Of a stretch of 64,000 nucleotides of DNA, positions 1 to 10,584 are shown piece by piece. The position numbers and the translations under genes are program-made. Below the pieces are notes generated by a model. It ran no database searches and had not been told where the DNA came from. It was given only the letters and a program-made list of their open reading frames with translations. Source of the DNA: Rheinheimera sp. A13L (GTDB taxonomy: Bacteria; Pseudomonadota; Gammaproteobacteria; Enterobacterales; Alteromonadaceae). Positions within the stretch are counted from its first letter, which is position 1, and each line of letters opens with the position of its first letter. The DNA lies in NCBI RefSeq assembly GCF_000217935.1, contig NZ_AFHI01000071.1, positions 1 through 64,000 of the forward strand, given 5' to 3'.

Positions 1-175
1 AATTTCTTCGATAAAAAAGCATCGCACTCTTTACACAAGCCAAGACTCGCTAATTTGATCCCAGTAGCATTCACCATCCCCCTTTAAAGAAAAGCATCGC
101 CACTCTTCACAAAGAATAGGCTCGATGGTTCGATCCCAGTAGCATCCACCACTTCTTGGATAAACCCGCCGCTCC
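1..175. repeat. Degenerate tandem repeat derived from a tRNA 3' end
   Basis: Two units with a period of 75 bp, plus the start of a third. AAAGCATCGC occurs near 16-25 and 91-100, and GATCCCAGTAGCAT near 57-70 and 132-145. A TTCTTSGATAAA motif at about 4-15 recurs at about 153-164. The second unit reads GGTTCGATCCCAGT then AGCATCCACCA, which has the layout of a tRNA T-loop (TTCGATC), a partial T-stem, the 3' acceptor strand, the discriminator A and CCA. No D-arm or anticodon arm accompanies it, so these are tail fragments and not tRNA genes. A tRNA gene or array probably lies just left of the window. The rest of the stretch, 176-356, is AT-rich with no gene that I can see; it probably holds the promoter of the next gene. 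Confidence 0.6.
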
Positions 176-356
176 TTCTTTAGAACACCAAAATCCCTAA
201 CCTATTGTTTCGTATCACCTTGAATATTATATTTTTACCATTTTTTCACTTATTTATGATTTTCCTAAATCAGAAAAATACTACCTGTTGAATTCATTTA
301 AAAATAGTGGAGCTTTTTACATATTTAATGGCTATATTTGATAGAAATGATAATAG

Positions 357-1988
357 GTGTCTGATGCATTTATGGCAGTAAAACTTAATAAGGACATCCA
401 GATACTGGTTGTAGATGAACAACCTTTAACTCAGAATTATCTGCGCTATGCGCTGGAAACTCTGGGCTACTCCAGTTTCCACTATGCAGAAAACTCTGCT
501 GTTGCTTTGACTTTGTGTCAGGACAAAGCTTTTGATTTAATCATTTGCTCCTTTAATTTAAATGGCAAAGATGGCTATCAGCTGTATCAGGAACTCAAAG
601 CCCGCAATTTATTCCGCCACAGCACTGGCTTTATTTTTATCAGCGCTGAGACAGACCCCAGTCTGGTGCACAGCGTTTTAGAGTTGCAGCCTGATGAATT
701 TATGGTGAAACCTTACGCCATTAAAGATTTAAAATCCCGTATTGACCGCACTGTGCAACGCAAGAACTTATTCCGCCCTCTGTATAGCCTTATGGATCAG
801 AAAAAAACCGAGCCAGCCCTGAAGTTATTGGATCAATGGTTGGAACAGGGTTATCAGAGCAAATACAACCTGATGCTGCTTAAAATCAAAGGCGAGATAC
901 TGCAGCAAGCAGGCCGCTGGACTGAAGCTGAGCAGTTTTATAGCGGCATGGTGCACAATGAAAATTCACAGTGGGCAAAACTGGGGCTGGCACGTTGCTT
1001 AATTCAGCGTGAGCGTTACTCTGAAGCCACTGCCTTGCTGCAGCCTCTGCTGCATAAAGCAGACATGAAACTGGCTGCTTTGGATTTACTGGCCGACATT
1101 CATCTGCGCCAGCAAATGTATAAAAAGGCTCAGTCTGAACTACTGCAAGCTGCAGATATGGCGCCTCGCAATTTATTGCGCCAGCAAAAGCTGATGCACT
1201 TATCGCGTTTAACCCACGATTATGAACATCAGTTTAAAGCCGCTAAAGACTTACTACGTTTTGCCCGTTTTTCTGTGTATGAACAACCGGATCTGTATCT
1301 GAATCTGGCGCGTGCTTCCATCGATTATGCTTTAAGTGTGAATGAAGAAGAGCAAACCAGCCGGCTGTCTAAAATGGCGAATGACACCTTAACCAATATG
1401 CGGCAGTTGTTTCCTGAGCAGCATAAAGAAGAGCAGCAAGTGGTGGTTCAGGCGCGAATTTATTATTTAAAAGATCAGATAGAAAAAGCCAAACAGCTGT
1501 TATTGGCTTTGGAAAAAAGCCCTGTGACTCAGGGGCCTGAAGATATTCTGGATAAAGCCAAAGCTTTGCATGAAGTAGGCTTGATCAGCAGCTCCCGTGA
1601 GCTGTTACGCCAATTGACACAAGATGCCAAGCAGCTGAAAAATGCCGACCCTGTGTTTATTACCTACCTGCAACAAGAGCAGCAGGAGCGTGAGAGCTTA
1701 CCTATGGGTCCACGCGAGTTTAACAACAACGCCGTACAACTTTATGAAAAAGGCCTGTGGCAGCAGGCTCTGACGGCCTTTATTCAGGCTTTTCGTATTA
1801 TGCCGGGCAATGTGGGTATAGCGCTTAACTTGCTACAATCGCTGCGTTCAACAGACAACATCGACCCTTCGATTCAAACCGAACAATTGCGTCTGCAATG
1901 CGAAGTGATGCTGTCCAAAGCCAAATTAAATGAAGAACAGCAAAAACGCTGGCAACAGTTACAAAGCCAGCAGAAAATTGCTATTTAA
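357..1988 (+). CDS. Response-regulator-like protein: degenerate receiver domain plus TPR repeats
   Basis: This 543-residue cytoplasmic protein has an N-terminal CheY-like receiver (about residues 14-133) followed by helical TPR-type repeats to the end. The acidic pair is present as D20-E21 and the conserved lysine as K118 in MVKPY. The phospho-acceptor position is a serine: the motif reads DLIICSFNL where Asp is expected at residue 65. The switch Thr is also Ser (S96). Normal aspartyl phosphorylation is therefore unlikely, and the protein probably acts as a scaffold or pseudo-receiver. There is no DNA-binding or enzymatic output domain. The frame opens at GTG 357; ATG 372 is an alternative start, and neither has a convincing Shine-Dalgarno. 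Its 3' end overlaps the convergent yfeZ gene by 8 bp. The specific pathway cannot be inferred from the neighbours. Confidence 0.8.
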   Translation: MSDAFMAVKLNKDIQILVVDEQPLTQNYLRYALETLGYSSFHYAENSAVALTLCQDKAFDLIICSFNLNGKDGYQLYQELKARNLFRHSTGFIFISAETDPSLVHSVLELQPDEFMVKPYAIKDLKSRIDRTVQRKNLFRPLYSLMDQKKTEPALKLLDQWLEQGYQSKYNLMLLKIKGEILQQAGRWTEAEQFYSGMVHNENSQWAKLGLARCLIQRERYSEATALLQPLLHKADMKLAALDLLADIHLRQQMYKKAQSELLQAADMAPRNLLRQQKLMHLSRLTHDYEHQFKAAKDLLRFARFSVYEQPDLYLNLARASIDYALSVNEEEQTSRLSKMANDTLTNMRQLFPEQHKEEQQVVVQARIYYLKDQIEKAKQLLLALEKSPVTQGPEDILDKAKALHEVGLISSSRELLRQLTQDAKQLKNADPVFITYLQQEQQERESLPMGPREFNNNAVQLYEKGLWQQALTAFIQAFRIMPGNVGIALNLLQSLRSTDNIDPSIQTEQLRLQCEVMLSKAKLNEEQQKRWQQLQSQQKIAI

Positions 1989-2454
1989 CCTTCTTAGTCT
2001 CAGGCCATTCTTTACTGATAAGCTTCAATTGTTCACTGCTGTACAGCCACATAATGCTGGAGAGCAAGAACATAGGTACCGCCAGCATCTGAGGGGATTT
2101 CAGAATCATATAGTTTGGCCAGTTGCTGACGGTATGTACTAAATCAGCGCAAGCCACCATCAGCATGATCCAACGACCATATTGCCAAATTTTGAACCAG
2201 GCGTTGTGGCTTTTTTCTTTACGCTGACTCAAAGCCATCACCACCAGTAACAAAGGACAAGCAATAAGACAGGCTGTGGCAAAATCATTGGTTTTTGGAT
2301 AAATGGCCGCCAAAAATCTGTCACCTCCTTCCGGCATAGTCAGCGCTATGATCCAGACAATAAAAGGTCGCATTAGCAGCAGCAAAACGGCGTAAAAACG
2401 CAGAGGAATACGCAGCAAACCGTTTTTATCTAATAAAGGATAAAACTCTGACAT
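1981..2454 (-). CDS. yfeZ: YfeZ-like inner-membrane protein (DUF2919)
   Basis: A 157-residue integral membrane protein with about four hydrophobic segments (roughly residues 18-40, 58-76, 92-106 and 121-137). Its composition and layout match the DUF2919/YfeZ family, whose function is unknown. It starts one base after the ligA stop codon, so it is almost certainly translated from the smc-zipA-ligA-side transcript. Its own end overlaps the convergent TPR/receiver gene by 8 bp. The family assignment is from memory of the sequence pattern, and no function is claimed. Confidence 0.7.
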   Translation of the reverse strand: MSEFYPLLDKNGLLRIPLRFYAVLLLLMRPFIVWIIALTMPEGGDRFLAAIYPKTNDFATACLIACPLLLVVMALSQRKEKSHNAWFKIWQYGRWIMLMVACADLVHTVSNWPNYMILKSPQMLAVPMFLLSSIMWLYSSEQLKLISKEWPETKKVK

Positions 2455-2455
2455 A

Positions 2456-4495
<2,040 letters not shown>

Positions 4496-4534
4496 TCAGG
4501 CACTTAAAGTCTAAAATCTTAAATTCTAAAATAG

Positions 4535-4558
4535 AGAAGCCCCGATGACGGGGCCTCT
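4535..4558 (-). terminator. Rho-independent terminator between zipA and ligA
   Basis: On the minus strand a GCCCCG/CGGGGC stem with a short loop (stem 4539-4554) is flanked by AGAG/CTCT and followed by a T-rich run (TTCTCTATTTT). It lies 17 bases past the zipA stop and would end or attenuate smc-zipA transcription before ligA. Confidence 0.8.
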
Positions 4559-4575
4559 TTAATTTGATTATTGCA

Positions 4576-5415
4576 TTAACCGTGGATCAGGCGCTGACGC
4601 TGGAACTCACGGATTTTTTCTACATAATGCCGCACTGTTTGAACTGTCAGTACTGAACGCTGACCATCCAGTACCTGACCACCAAATTCATCAGCCAGTT
4701 TTTTCGCAGCGCTGTGCATCAGGTTGAAGTTTTGTAAAGCTTCGCCAGGCCCTGGCAAGGTCATAAACAAACTTAAACCACGGGTATTCATTTTTTCCAT
4801 CTCTTCTAAATCGAAGGTGCCAGGATTAAACATATTGGCCAGTGAAAATAACACTTCACCTGAGCCTGCATTGTCCTGAAACCTGTGGAAAATATTCATT
4901 TCGCCGTATTTAAAGCCAAGCGTCAGCAATGAAGGCAATAACAAGGAACCGTTAATTTCTTCGCCTTCCGGCAGCAATACATAAAGGATCAGTACTTCGT
5001 TAGCCGGAGCCTGAGCGGATTGATCTTTTTCGGCTTCGTAAGCTGCTTGTTGCTCTTCAGCTACAGCTTCAGCATAAGGCTCATCTGTGGCAGAAAAGCT
5101 GCCCATATCTAAAGATGGCTCGTTTAACTCTGGTTCACGACGTACTTTGACCGGCTCACGCAATTTATTGGCTTTTGGTGCCACTGTTGGCGCAGGTTTA
5201 GGTTGTGGCTTTTCGCCAGGTTGCAATACCCGCTTACGGCCTATACCCAGCTCATCAAAGCCATCGCCTCTGGCACCGGAGCTTGCAGAAGGGTCTACAT
5301 CGTATTTACCGTTGTCTTTATTATTTTTCCTGACAGTCCACCAGCCATGTAAAGCTAAAGCACTGATACCTAATACACCCAAAACAATCAGGACTAAACG
5401 TAATTCCTCAGCCAT
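4576..5415 (-). CDS. zipA: Cell division protein ZipA
   Basis: ZipA is an inner-membrane tether for the FtsZ ring and an essential divisome component in gammaproteobacteria. The 279-residue protein has the expected architecture: one N-terminal membrane segment (about residues 6-25, LVLIVLGVLGISALALHGWW), a basic stretch, a Pro/Ala/Glu-rich linker (about 70-140) and a C-terminal FtsZ-binding domain (about 142-279) containing FHRF and the MFNPGTFD loop typical of the family. It follows smc after 19 bases on the same strand, so the two are probably co-transcribed, and it ends at a strong terminator. Confidence 0.96.
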   Translation of the reverse strand: MAEELRLVLIVLGVLGISALALHGWWTVRKNNKDNGKYDVDPSASSGARGDGFDELGIGRKRVLQPGEKPQPKPAPTVAPKANKLREPVKVRREPELNEPSLDMGSFSATDEPYAEAVAEEQQAAYEAEKDQSAQAPANEVLILYVLLPEGEEINGSLLLPSLLTLGFKYGEMNIFHRFQDNAGSGEVLFSLANMFNPGTFDLEEMEKMNTRGLSLFMTLPGPGEALQNFNLMHSAAKKLADEFGGQVLDGQRSVLTVQTVRHYVEKIREFQRQRLIHG

Positions 5416-5434
5416 CTCTTTTACCTTTTAGTTT

Positions 5435-8400
5435 TTAGGCTTGTGCCATTTTCACGGCATCTTCCACATCTACAGCCACAACTCTGGACACACCGGGTTC
5501 CTGCATAGTCACCCCCATTAATTGTGCCGCCATTTCCATGGCAATTTTATTGTGACTGATATAAATAAATTGCACAGTTTCAGACATTTCCCGTACCAGA
5601 TTACAAAATCTGCCCACGTTTGCATCATCTAAAGGTGCATCAACCTCATCCAGCATGCAAAAAGGTGCCGGATTTAATCGAAAAATCGAAAACACCAATG
5701 ATAAAGCGGTTAGCGCTTTTTCACCACCCGAGAGTAAGTGAATTGTGCTGTTTTTTTTCCCTGGCGGTCTCGCCATGATAGTTACACCAGTTTCTAACAG
5801 ATCTTCTTCAGTTAAATCAAGATAGGCACTGCCTCCACCAAAGACTTTTGGAAATAAAGTTTGCAAGCCGTCATTCACCTGCTCAAAAGTTTCTTTAAAT
5901 TTCTGCCGGGTTTCCCGGTCAATTTTACGAATCGCAGTTTCCAGTGTCTCCAGCGCTGACACTAAATCCTGATGCTGCGCATCCAGATACTGTTTGCGTT
6001 CATCCTGCTGTTCAAATTCTTCAATAGCTGCCAGGTTAATAGGGCCTAACCGACTGACAGAATCCTGTGTTTTTTCAAGCTGTTGTTGCCATTCCTGCTC
6101 ATTGGCTTCAGGTGGCAGGGTTTCACTCAACTCTTTAAAGTTCACCTGCAACTCTGTTAACTGCTCCAGCATGTTGTTGGCGCGCACTCTGTAGCCTTCG
6201 GCTGACAGTTGTAAATCGGCTAATTCTTTTTGCTTTTGCGTTAATAAATGAGCAACGCCCTGATGGCCCTGTTCGGCCTGGCGCAGCTTTTCATCCAAAG
6301 AATGTAAAGCTTCGGCTTTTTGCTGCACTAAAAGTTCAACTTCAGCACGCTGTTCCAGCAATAACTGCAGGGTTTCGTGTTGCTCGCCATCGGGTTCTGA
6401 CACTTCAGCCAGCTGTTCCTGCACTAATTGATGGCGCTGTTGCAGTTGTTGCTGTTGCTGCTGGCTTCGCTGTAAATTCTGCTGACTGAAACTTAACTGC
6501 TTTTGGGCACTTTGTTGTTCCAGTTGCAATTGCTGCAGTTGCTGACGTATTAAATCCTGCTGCTGCTTCAGGTACTGATGCTGCTGCTGACTCTGGTTGA
6601 GTTGTTGCTGCAATTGCCATTCTTTGGCTTTTTGGCTCTGATACTGCTCGTCCAGTGCTTCGGATTGTTGTTCCAGCTCATCAAGCTGCAAGCTTAACAA
6701 CTCAAAGTCCTGCTGCTGCGTTGTCAGTTCTGAAGATGCCTGTAAACGTCTTTGCTGCTGTAATTGCTGCTGTTGTTGCAGTAATAAAATGTCGGTGCTG
6801 ATTTTTTGCAGCTGATCTTTGTGTTGCTGCAGCAAAAGCTGGCTCTGCTGCCACTCTAGTTTGCTCTTTGCAAGTTCAGCATCAGATTGTTGTTCTTGTT
6901 GCTGCTGTGCCGATACCTGCTGTTCAAGCTGCCGGATCTGTTCTGTCAGCTCCAGCAATTGCTGCTGACGGGTTAAAAAATTATCCGAAGCAGCCTGGCC
7001 CGGCACAAGCTGCCAATTGCTGCCAAACCAAATACCTTCAGGACAAATCACGGATTGTTGTGGTTGTAACTGCTGTTGTTTGGTTTTGGCTTGTTCTATG
7101 TTATCGGCCAGCAAAACGCTATGAAAAGAGTCCGGATACAAACCTGCACGTATCACAGCAGCTAAAGTACCGGCTTGGGTATGCAACTGGCTGGGTGACA
7201 CATAACTTTGGTCAAGACCTTGCTCTGCTGTGGCATGCTGCAATTCCCCCAAGACCAGACTCACAGCTTTGGCCCATTTAGGTTCAATCTGAAGCTGCTT
7301 TAACAACTGCTGTTGCTGCTGATTAACCTGCAACTGAATTTGGTTCAGTTTGTCCTGCTGATGTTTCAGCTGTTTCAGCTCGCTTTGTTGCACCAACTGC
7401 TGTTGTTTGCGCTCTTGCTGGCTTTGCTGCAAAGCTTGATAGTGCTGTTCAGCTTCAGTGCTTTGCTGTTGCAGTAATTCAAGTTGCTGCTGTGCTTCTT
7501 GCTGTTTGGCAAGTAATGGCTCTGTCGCTTTCGAATCGGCCACAAGATCCAGTTGTGCCAGCTCCTGTTGCAACTGATTGATGCGGTTGAGTAATTGCTG
7601 TTGCTGCTGCTGGCTGTGTTCGGTTTTCAGCTTGTTTTGTTGCTGCTGTTGCTGCAGCGCAAAAAACTGCTGCTGCCACTGCTGTAACGCATGCTGAGCG
7701 CTGGCTAACTCTTCCTGCGCCTGTTCGGCCTGTTCGGTCAGGCTTTCAAATTGCTCTTGTTTCAGTTCGCTATCCGGTGCAGCGTTTTCAAGCTGGAATT
7801 CGAGTTCAGCCAGTTGTTCCTGCTGCTGCGCCATATAGGAATCAGCTTCCTGCAAAGTCAGCTGTAATGAACGCAACTCATCCGTCAGGCTTTGACGGCG
7901 TTGACGTTGATGCAGTTGCTGCTGCTCTAAGCGGGTGATTTGATTGCCGACCTGATAATACTGCTGCTGCACTTGTTGCTGTTCAGTGCGTAAATCCTGC
8001 TGCTGTTCTTTCAGTTGCAGCACCAGCAATTGATCGCCAGACTGAGCAGCCTGAAACTGTTCTATTTCGGTCAGTTTGTGCTGAATATCCAGTTCTGTTT
8101 TTTGCAGCAGGCCGTGAAAGTGTAACCATTTTACACAGGCCAGTTCGGCCTTGAGCTTACGCTCCTGTGCTTTGAGTTCTTTAAAACGTGCCGCAGCTGC
8201 CGCCTGACGTTTGAGTTTATCCAGGTTTTTGCCCAGCTCTTCACGCACGTCGGATAAACGGTCCAGGTTTTCTCGGGTATGTTTAATGCGGTTTTCGGTT
8301 TCGCGCCGCCGTTCTTTGTATTTGGAAATACCGGCCGCTTCTTCGATAAAAATACGTAAGTCGGCTGGCTTGGATTCAATCAGCCGCGAAATCATGCCTT

Positions 8401-8836
8401 GTTCGATAATGGCGTAACTGCGTGGGCCTAAGCCTGTGCCAAGGAAGATATCTGTGATATCACGGCGGCGGCATTTAGTGCCATTGAGGAAATAATTCGA
8501 CTGGCCATCCCGCGTGACTAAACGTTTGATGGATATTTCGCTGCGATCAGCAAGCGTGCCTTGCAAACGGCCTTGAGTGTTTTCGAACATCAGTTCAACA
8601 GAAGCCTGGGACACAGGTTTACGCTGCGTGGAGCCGTTAAAAATAACGTCTGTCATCGCATCGCCACGCAGATTCTTCGCCGAGCTTTCGCCCAGCACCC
8701 AGCGTACAGCGTCAATCACATTGGATTTACCACAGCCGTTTGGCCCCACTACAGCAGTCATCTGAGCAGGAAAAGCCACCTGGGTAGGATCAACGAAGGA
8801 TTTAAAACCCGCTAATTTAATTTGCTTAAGACGCAT
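5435..8836 (-). CDS. smc: Chromosome segregation ATPase SMC
   Basis: SMC is the condensin ATPase that works with ScpA/ScpB. The protein is 1133 residues, with the N-terminal Walker A motif GPNGCGKS (31-38), long coiled-coil arms, a hinge region near residues 510-620 and the C-terminal ABC signature LLSGGEK (from about 1034) followed by Walker B CMLDEVDAPLDD (Asp-Glu about 1063-1064). The arms are strikingly glutamine-rich, with several runs of five or six Gln, encoded by CAG/CAA tracts that create many long but meaningless antisense reading frames. The smc-zipA pairing is common in Alteromonadales and pseudomonads. The start ATG is preceded by a divergent intergenic region shared with cysZ. 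Confidence 0.97.
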   Translation of the reverse strand: MRLKQIKLAGFKSFVDPTQVAFPAQMTAVVGPNGCGKSNVIDAVRWVLGESSAKNLRGDAMTDVIFNGSTQRKPVSQASVELMFENTQGRLQGTLADRSEISIKRLVTRDGQSNYFLNGTKCRRRDITDIFLGTGLGPRSYAIIEQGMISRLIESKPADLRIFIEEAAGISKYKERRRETENRIKHTRENLDRLSDVREELGKNLDKLKRQAAAAARFKELKAQERKLKAELACVKWLHFHGLLQKTELDIQHKLTEIEQFQAAQSGDQLLVLQLKEQQQDLRTEQQQVQQQYYQVGNQITRLEQQQLHQRQRRQSLTDELRSLQLTLQEADSYMAQQQEQLAELEFQLENAAPDSELKQEQFESLTEQAEQAQEELASAQHALQQWQQQFFALQQQQQQNKLKTEHSQQQQQQLLNRINQLQQELAQLDLVADSKATEPLLAKQQEAQQQLELLQQQSTEAEQHYQALQQSQQERKQQQLVQQSELKQLKHQQDKLNQIQLQVNQQQQQLLKQLQIEPKWAKAVSLVLGELQHATAEQGLDQSYVSPSQLHTQAGTLAAVIRAGLYPDSFHSVLLADNIEQAKTKQQQLQPQQSVICPEGIWFGSNWQLVPGQAASDNFLTRQQQLLELTEQIRQLEQQVSAQQQQEQQSDAELAKSKLEWQQSQLLLQQHKDQLQKISTDILLLQQQQQLQQQRRLQASSELTTQQQDFELLSLQLDELEQQSEALDEQYQSQKAKEWQLQQQLNQSQQQHQYLKQQQDLIRQQLQQLQLEQQSAQKQLSFSQQNLQRSQQQQQQLQQRHQLVQEQLAEVSEPDGEQHETLQLLLEQRAEVELLVQQKAEALHSLDEKLRQAEQGHQGVAHLLTQKQKELADLQLSAEGYRVRANNMLEQLTELQVNFKELSETLPPEANEQEWQQQLEKTQDSVSRLGPINLAAIEEFEQQDERKQYLDAQHQDLVSALETLETAIRKIDRETRQKFKETFEQVNDGLQTLFPKVFGGGSAYLDLTEEDLLETGVTIMARPPGKKNSTIHLLSGGEKALTALSLVFSIFRLNPAPFCMLDEVDAPLDDANVGRFCNLVREMSETVQFIYISHNKIAMEMAAQLMGVTMQEPGVSRVVAVDVEDAVKMAQA

Positions 8837-9014
8837 CTGTCCCTGAACAATAAGGCCGAGGTTTTGTTAACAAAAGTGAATGTAACAGAACAGCAGGGCC
8901 GCTGTCACTGTCGCTTTGTGTCAAGTGACTGAAAAAGTTGCTTACGGATTTTATCTTGCGGCTCAATCAGATGGCTTATATGCTCAGCCCATTCGCGGTA
9001 AAGGAGCTGGATCT

Positions 9015-9731
9015 ATGCATTATCTGATGAAGGGCCTGGATTTAATCAGGGTCAAAGGCTTAAAACGTTATGTGGTAGTGCCACTTTGCATCAATTTAGT
9101 GCTGTTTGCTTTGGCTTTTGGTTATTTATTCAGCCAGTTAGGTGGCTGGGTTGAACAGGTGGTTGCAACCTTACCGGACTGGCTGAGTTTTATCGGTTTT
9201 TTAGTCTGGCCGCTGGCGTTGTTTTCTATTGTGATGGGTTTGGCCTTAACCTTTACCATGGTCGCCAACTTTATTGCAGCACCTTTTAATGCCTTACTGG
9301 CAGAAAAAACCGAACTGTATTTAACAGGCCAACCCTTGCCGGATCAGGGCTTAGCCTCCTTTTTAAAAGATGTACCCCGTATGCTGGGTCGTGAATGGCA
9401 AAAGTTTGTTTATTGCCTGCCCCGCGCTATTGGCTTTTTACTGCTGTTTTTTATCCTGCCGGGCATAGGCCAGTTGTTATGGTTTTTATTCTGTAGCTGG
9501 ATGCTGGCTATTCAGTACTGTGACTATCCATTTGATAACCACAAAGTACCTTTTGATACCATGCGCAAAGCTTTAAAACTGCAGTGGAAGCACAGTTATG
9601 CCTTTGGCATCACAGTGTACGTATTGAGCTTAGTACCGCTGATTAACTTATTGATTATGCCGGTGGCAGTTTGTGGCGCCACAGCCATGTGGGTAGATAA
9701 GTTCCGCGAAGCCTTGCGCTTACCAGACTAA
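9015..9731 (+). CDS. cysZ: Sulfate transport/permease protein CysZ (EI24 family)
   Basis: This is an inner-membrane protein of the CysZ family, which mediates high-affinity sulfate uptake for cysteine biosynthesis. From ATG 9015 it is 238 residues, with the family's motif-rich start (GLDLIRVKGLKRYVVVPL), about four membrane segments (roughly 26-48, 62-90, 140-165 and 195-220) and the AIQYCDYPFDNH signature. I chose ATG 9015 over an upstream in-frame start (8916) because AAGGAG sits about 9 bases before it and homologues begin here. It is transcribed divergently from smc, a conserved zipA/cysZ neighbourhood in gammaproteobacteria, and ends in a hairpin-rich repeat and a bidirectional terminator. 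Confidence 0.93.
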   Translation: MHYLMKGLDLIRVKGLKRYVVVPLCINLVLFALAFGYLFSQLGGWVEQVVATLPDWLSFIGFLVWPLALFSIVMGLALTFTMVANFIAAPFNALLAEKTELYLTGQPLPDQGLASFLKDVPRMLGREWQKFVYCLPRAIGFLLLFFILPGIGQLLWFLFCSWMLAIQYCDYPFDNHKVPFDTMRKALKLQWKHSYAFGITVYVLSLVPLINLLIMPVAVCGATAMWVDKFREALRLPD

Positions 9732-9734
9732 CCC

Positions 9735-9854
9735 CTTCGTACTTGAAGCCGCAGCTTTGTTGACCTCACGCCCTCGCCCCTGTCACATAGGTAAACTATG
9801 CTCCTGGGGTCTCACGCCCTTGTCGCCTCCCTGCAACTCCAATTAATTTGGGTT
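9735..9854 (+). repeat. Dispersed 120-bp hairpin repeat, copy A
   Basis: An intergenic element beginning CTTCGTACTTGAAG and ending CTCCAATTAATTTG. It contains a central inverted repeat: GCCCC then CATAG, and CTATG then GGGG. A second copy lies in opposite orientation at 31396-31515, with about 16 mismatches over 120 bases by eye. The position just after the cysZ stop and the self-complementarity fit a REP/MITE-like extragenic element. No coding potential. Confidence 0.85.
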
Positions 9855-9871
9855 TAAGCAAAACCAGATAT

Positions 9872-9897
9872 GAAAAAGGGCCGAAAAGGCCCTTTTT
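9872..9897. terminator. Bidirectional terminator between cysZ and the MscS-like gene
   Basis: AAAAAGGGCC, a short GAAAA loop and GGCCCTTTTTT form a near-perfect stem with A-tract and T-tract on the two sides. It can therefore end transcription of cysZ on the plus strand and of the convergent channel gene on the minus strand. Confidence 0.88.
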
Positions 9898-9914
9898 TAA
9901 TGATGCTCCGCAAG

Positions 9915-10529
9915 TTACCTATGGTCCGGGAATTTACGCCGCCATCTGTTCACTGTTTTATTTTTATCTGCTCTGAACTGGTGTTGCACTATGACAGGAC
10001 GGGACACAATCAGATTATTGGGATAAACAATTTGCTCGTTATTTTTAGTCAGCAATACAGTGCTGAATAAATTAATTTCCACCACTTTGCCTTCAACATG
10101 GTTAGCCCCGTCAAGAATTTTCACTTCAGCGCCAGGCGCAAAGTTACGCTGGCCTAACATGATAAAAAAGGCGGTGATGTTGCTCAACAGCGACCAGGCC
10201 GCAAATAAAGCCACACCTATAACCGCAATCATCGAGGATGCAAGAACCAGCAAGCCTTTGATGTCGATCCCCCAGATCACACTCAGGATCACGACTAACA
10301 ATAAAAACAGCAGTATATGAAACACCACCAAAGCGCGGCGGTTCATTTCATCTTTTAATACACTGGCCGCTATAGTGCGGTATAAAAATGGCGCTATTCT
10401 GCGGCTCAAAATAATGTAGATCAGGATGACAACAGCAGTGATCACCATCTGCACTATGGCCGGGCTAAAACTGGCCATTAACTCTTTAAAATGATGCAAA
10501 ATTTGCATGGCTTCTTGCACAACCACCAC
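9915..10529 (-). CDS. Small MscS-type mechanosensitive channel protein
   Basis: A 204-residue inner-membrane protein with three hydrophobic segments (about residues 23-43, 66-88 and 92-125). The third runs into the MscS core motif (AAWSLLSNITAFFIMLGQRNF) and the beta domain (PGAEVKI...GKVVEINLFSTVL...PNNLI). The C-terminal alpha/beta cage domain of E. coli MscS (286 residues) is missing; the protein stops shortly after the beta domain with a basic tail. It probably forms a tension-gated pore or a regulatory variant. The start is either GTG 10529 or ATG 10508. It sits 55 bases after ycgN on the same strand and may be the last gene of that operon. Confidence 0.85.
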   Translation of the reverse strand: MVVVQEAMQILHHFKELMASFSPAIVQMVITAVVILIYIILSRRIAPFLYRTIAASVLKDEMNRRALVVFHILLFLLLVVILSVIWGIDIKGLLVLASSMIAVIGVALFAAWSLLSNITAFFIMLGQRNFAPGAEVKILDGANHVEGKVVEINLFSTVLLTKNNEQIVYPNNLIVSRPVIVQHQFRADKNKTVNRWRRKFPDHR

Positions 10530-10584
10530 CCTTGATCAAAAAACGCTATTTTTCCTTGTTGAGCTGAACAGATACTGAAAATGG

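Noticed and set aside
1-175. Intact tRNA gene(s)
   Set aside because: Only T-arm/acceptor-like ends are visible; no D-arm, anticodon arm or complementary 5' acceptor strand precedes them.
5994-8815. Several plus- and minus-strand frames inside smc
   Set aside because: They are by-products of CAG/CTG-rich codons in the SMC arms; none has a recognisable domain or start signal.
8916-9014. N-terminal extension of CysZ from ATG 8916
   Set aside because: The 33 extra residues are not hydrophobic or CysZ-like, and a strong ribosome site precedes ATG 9015.
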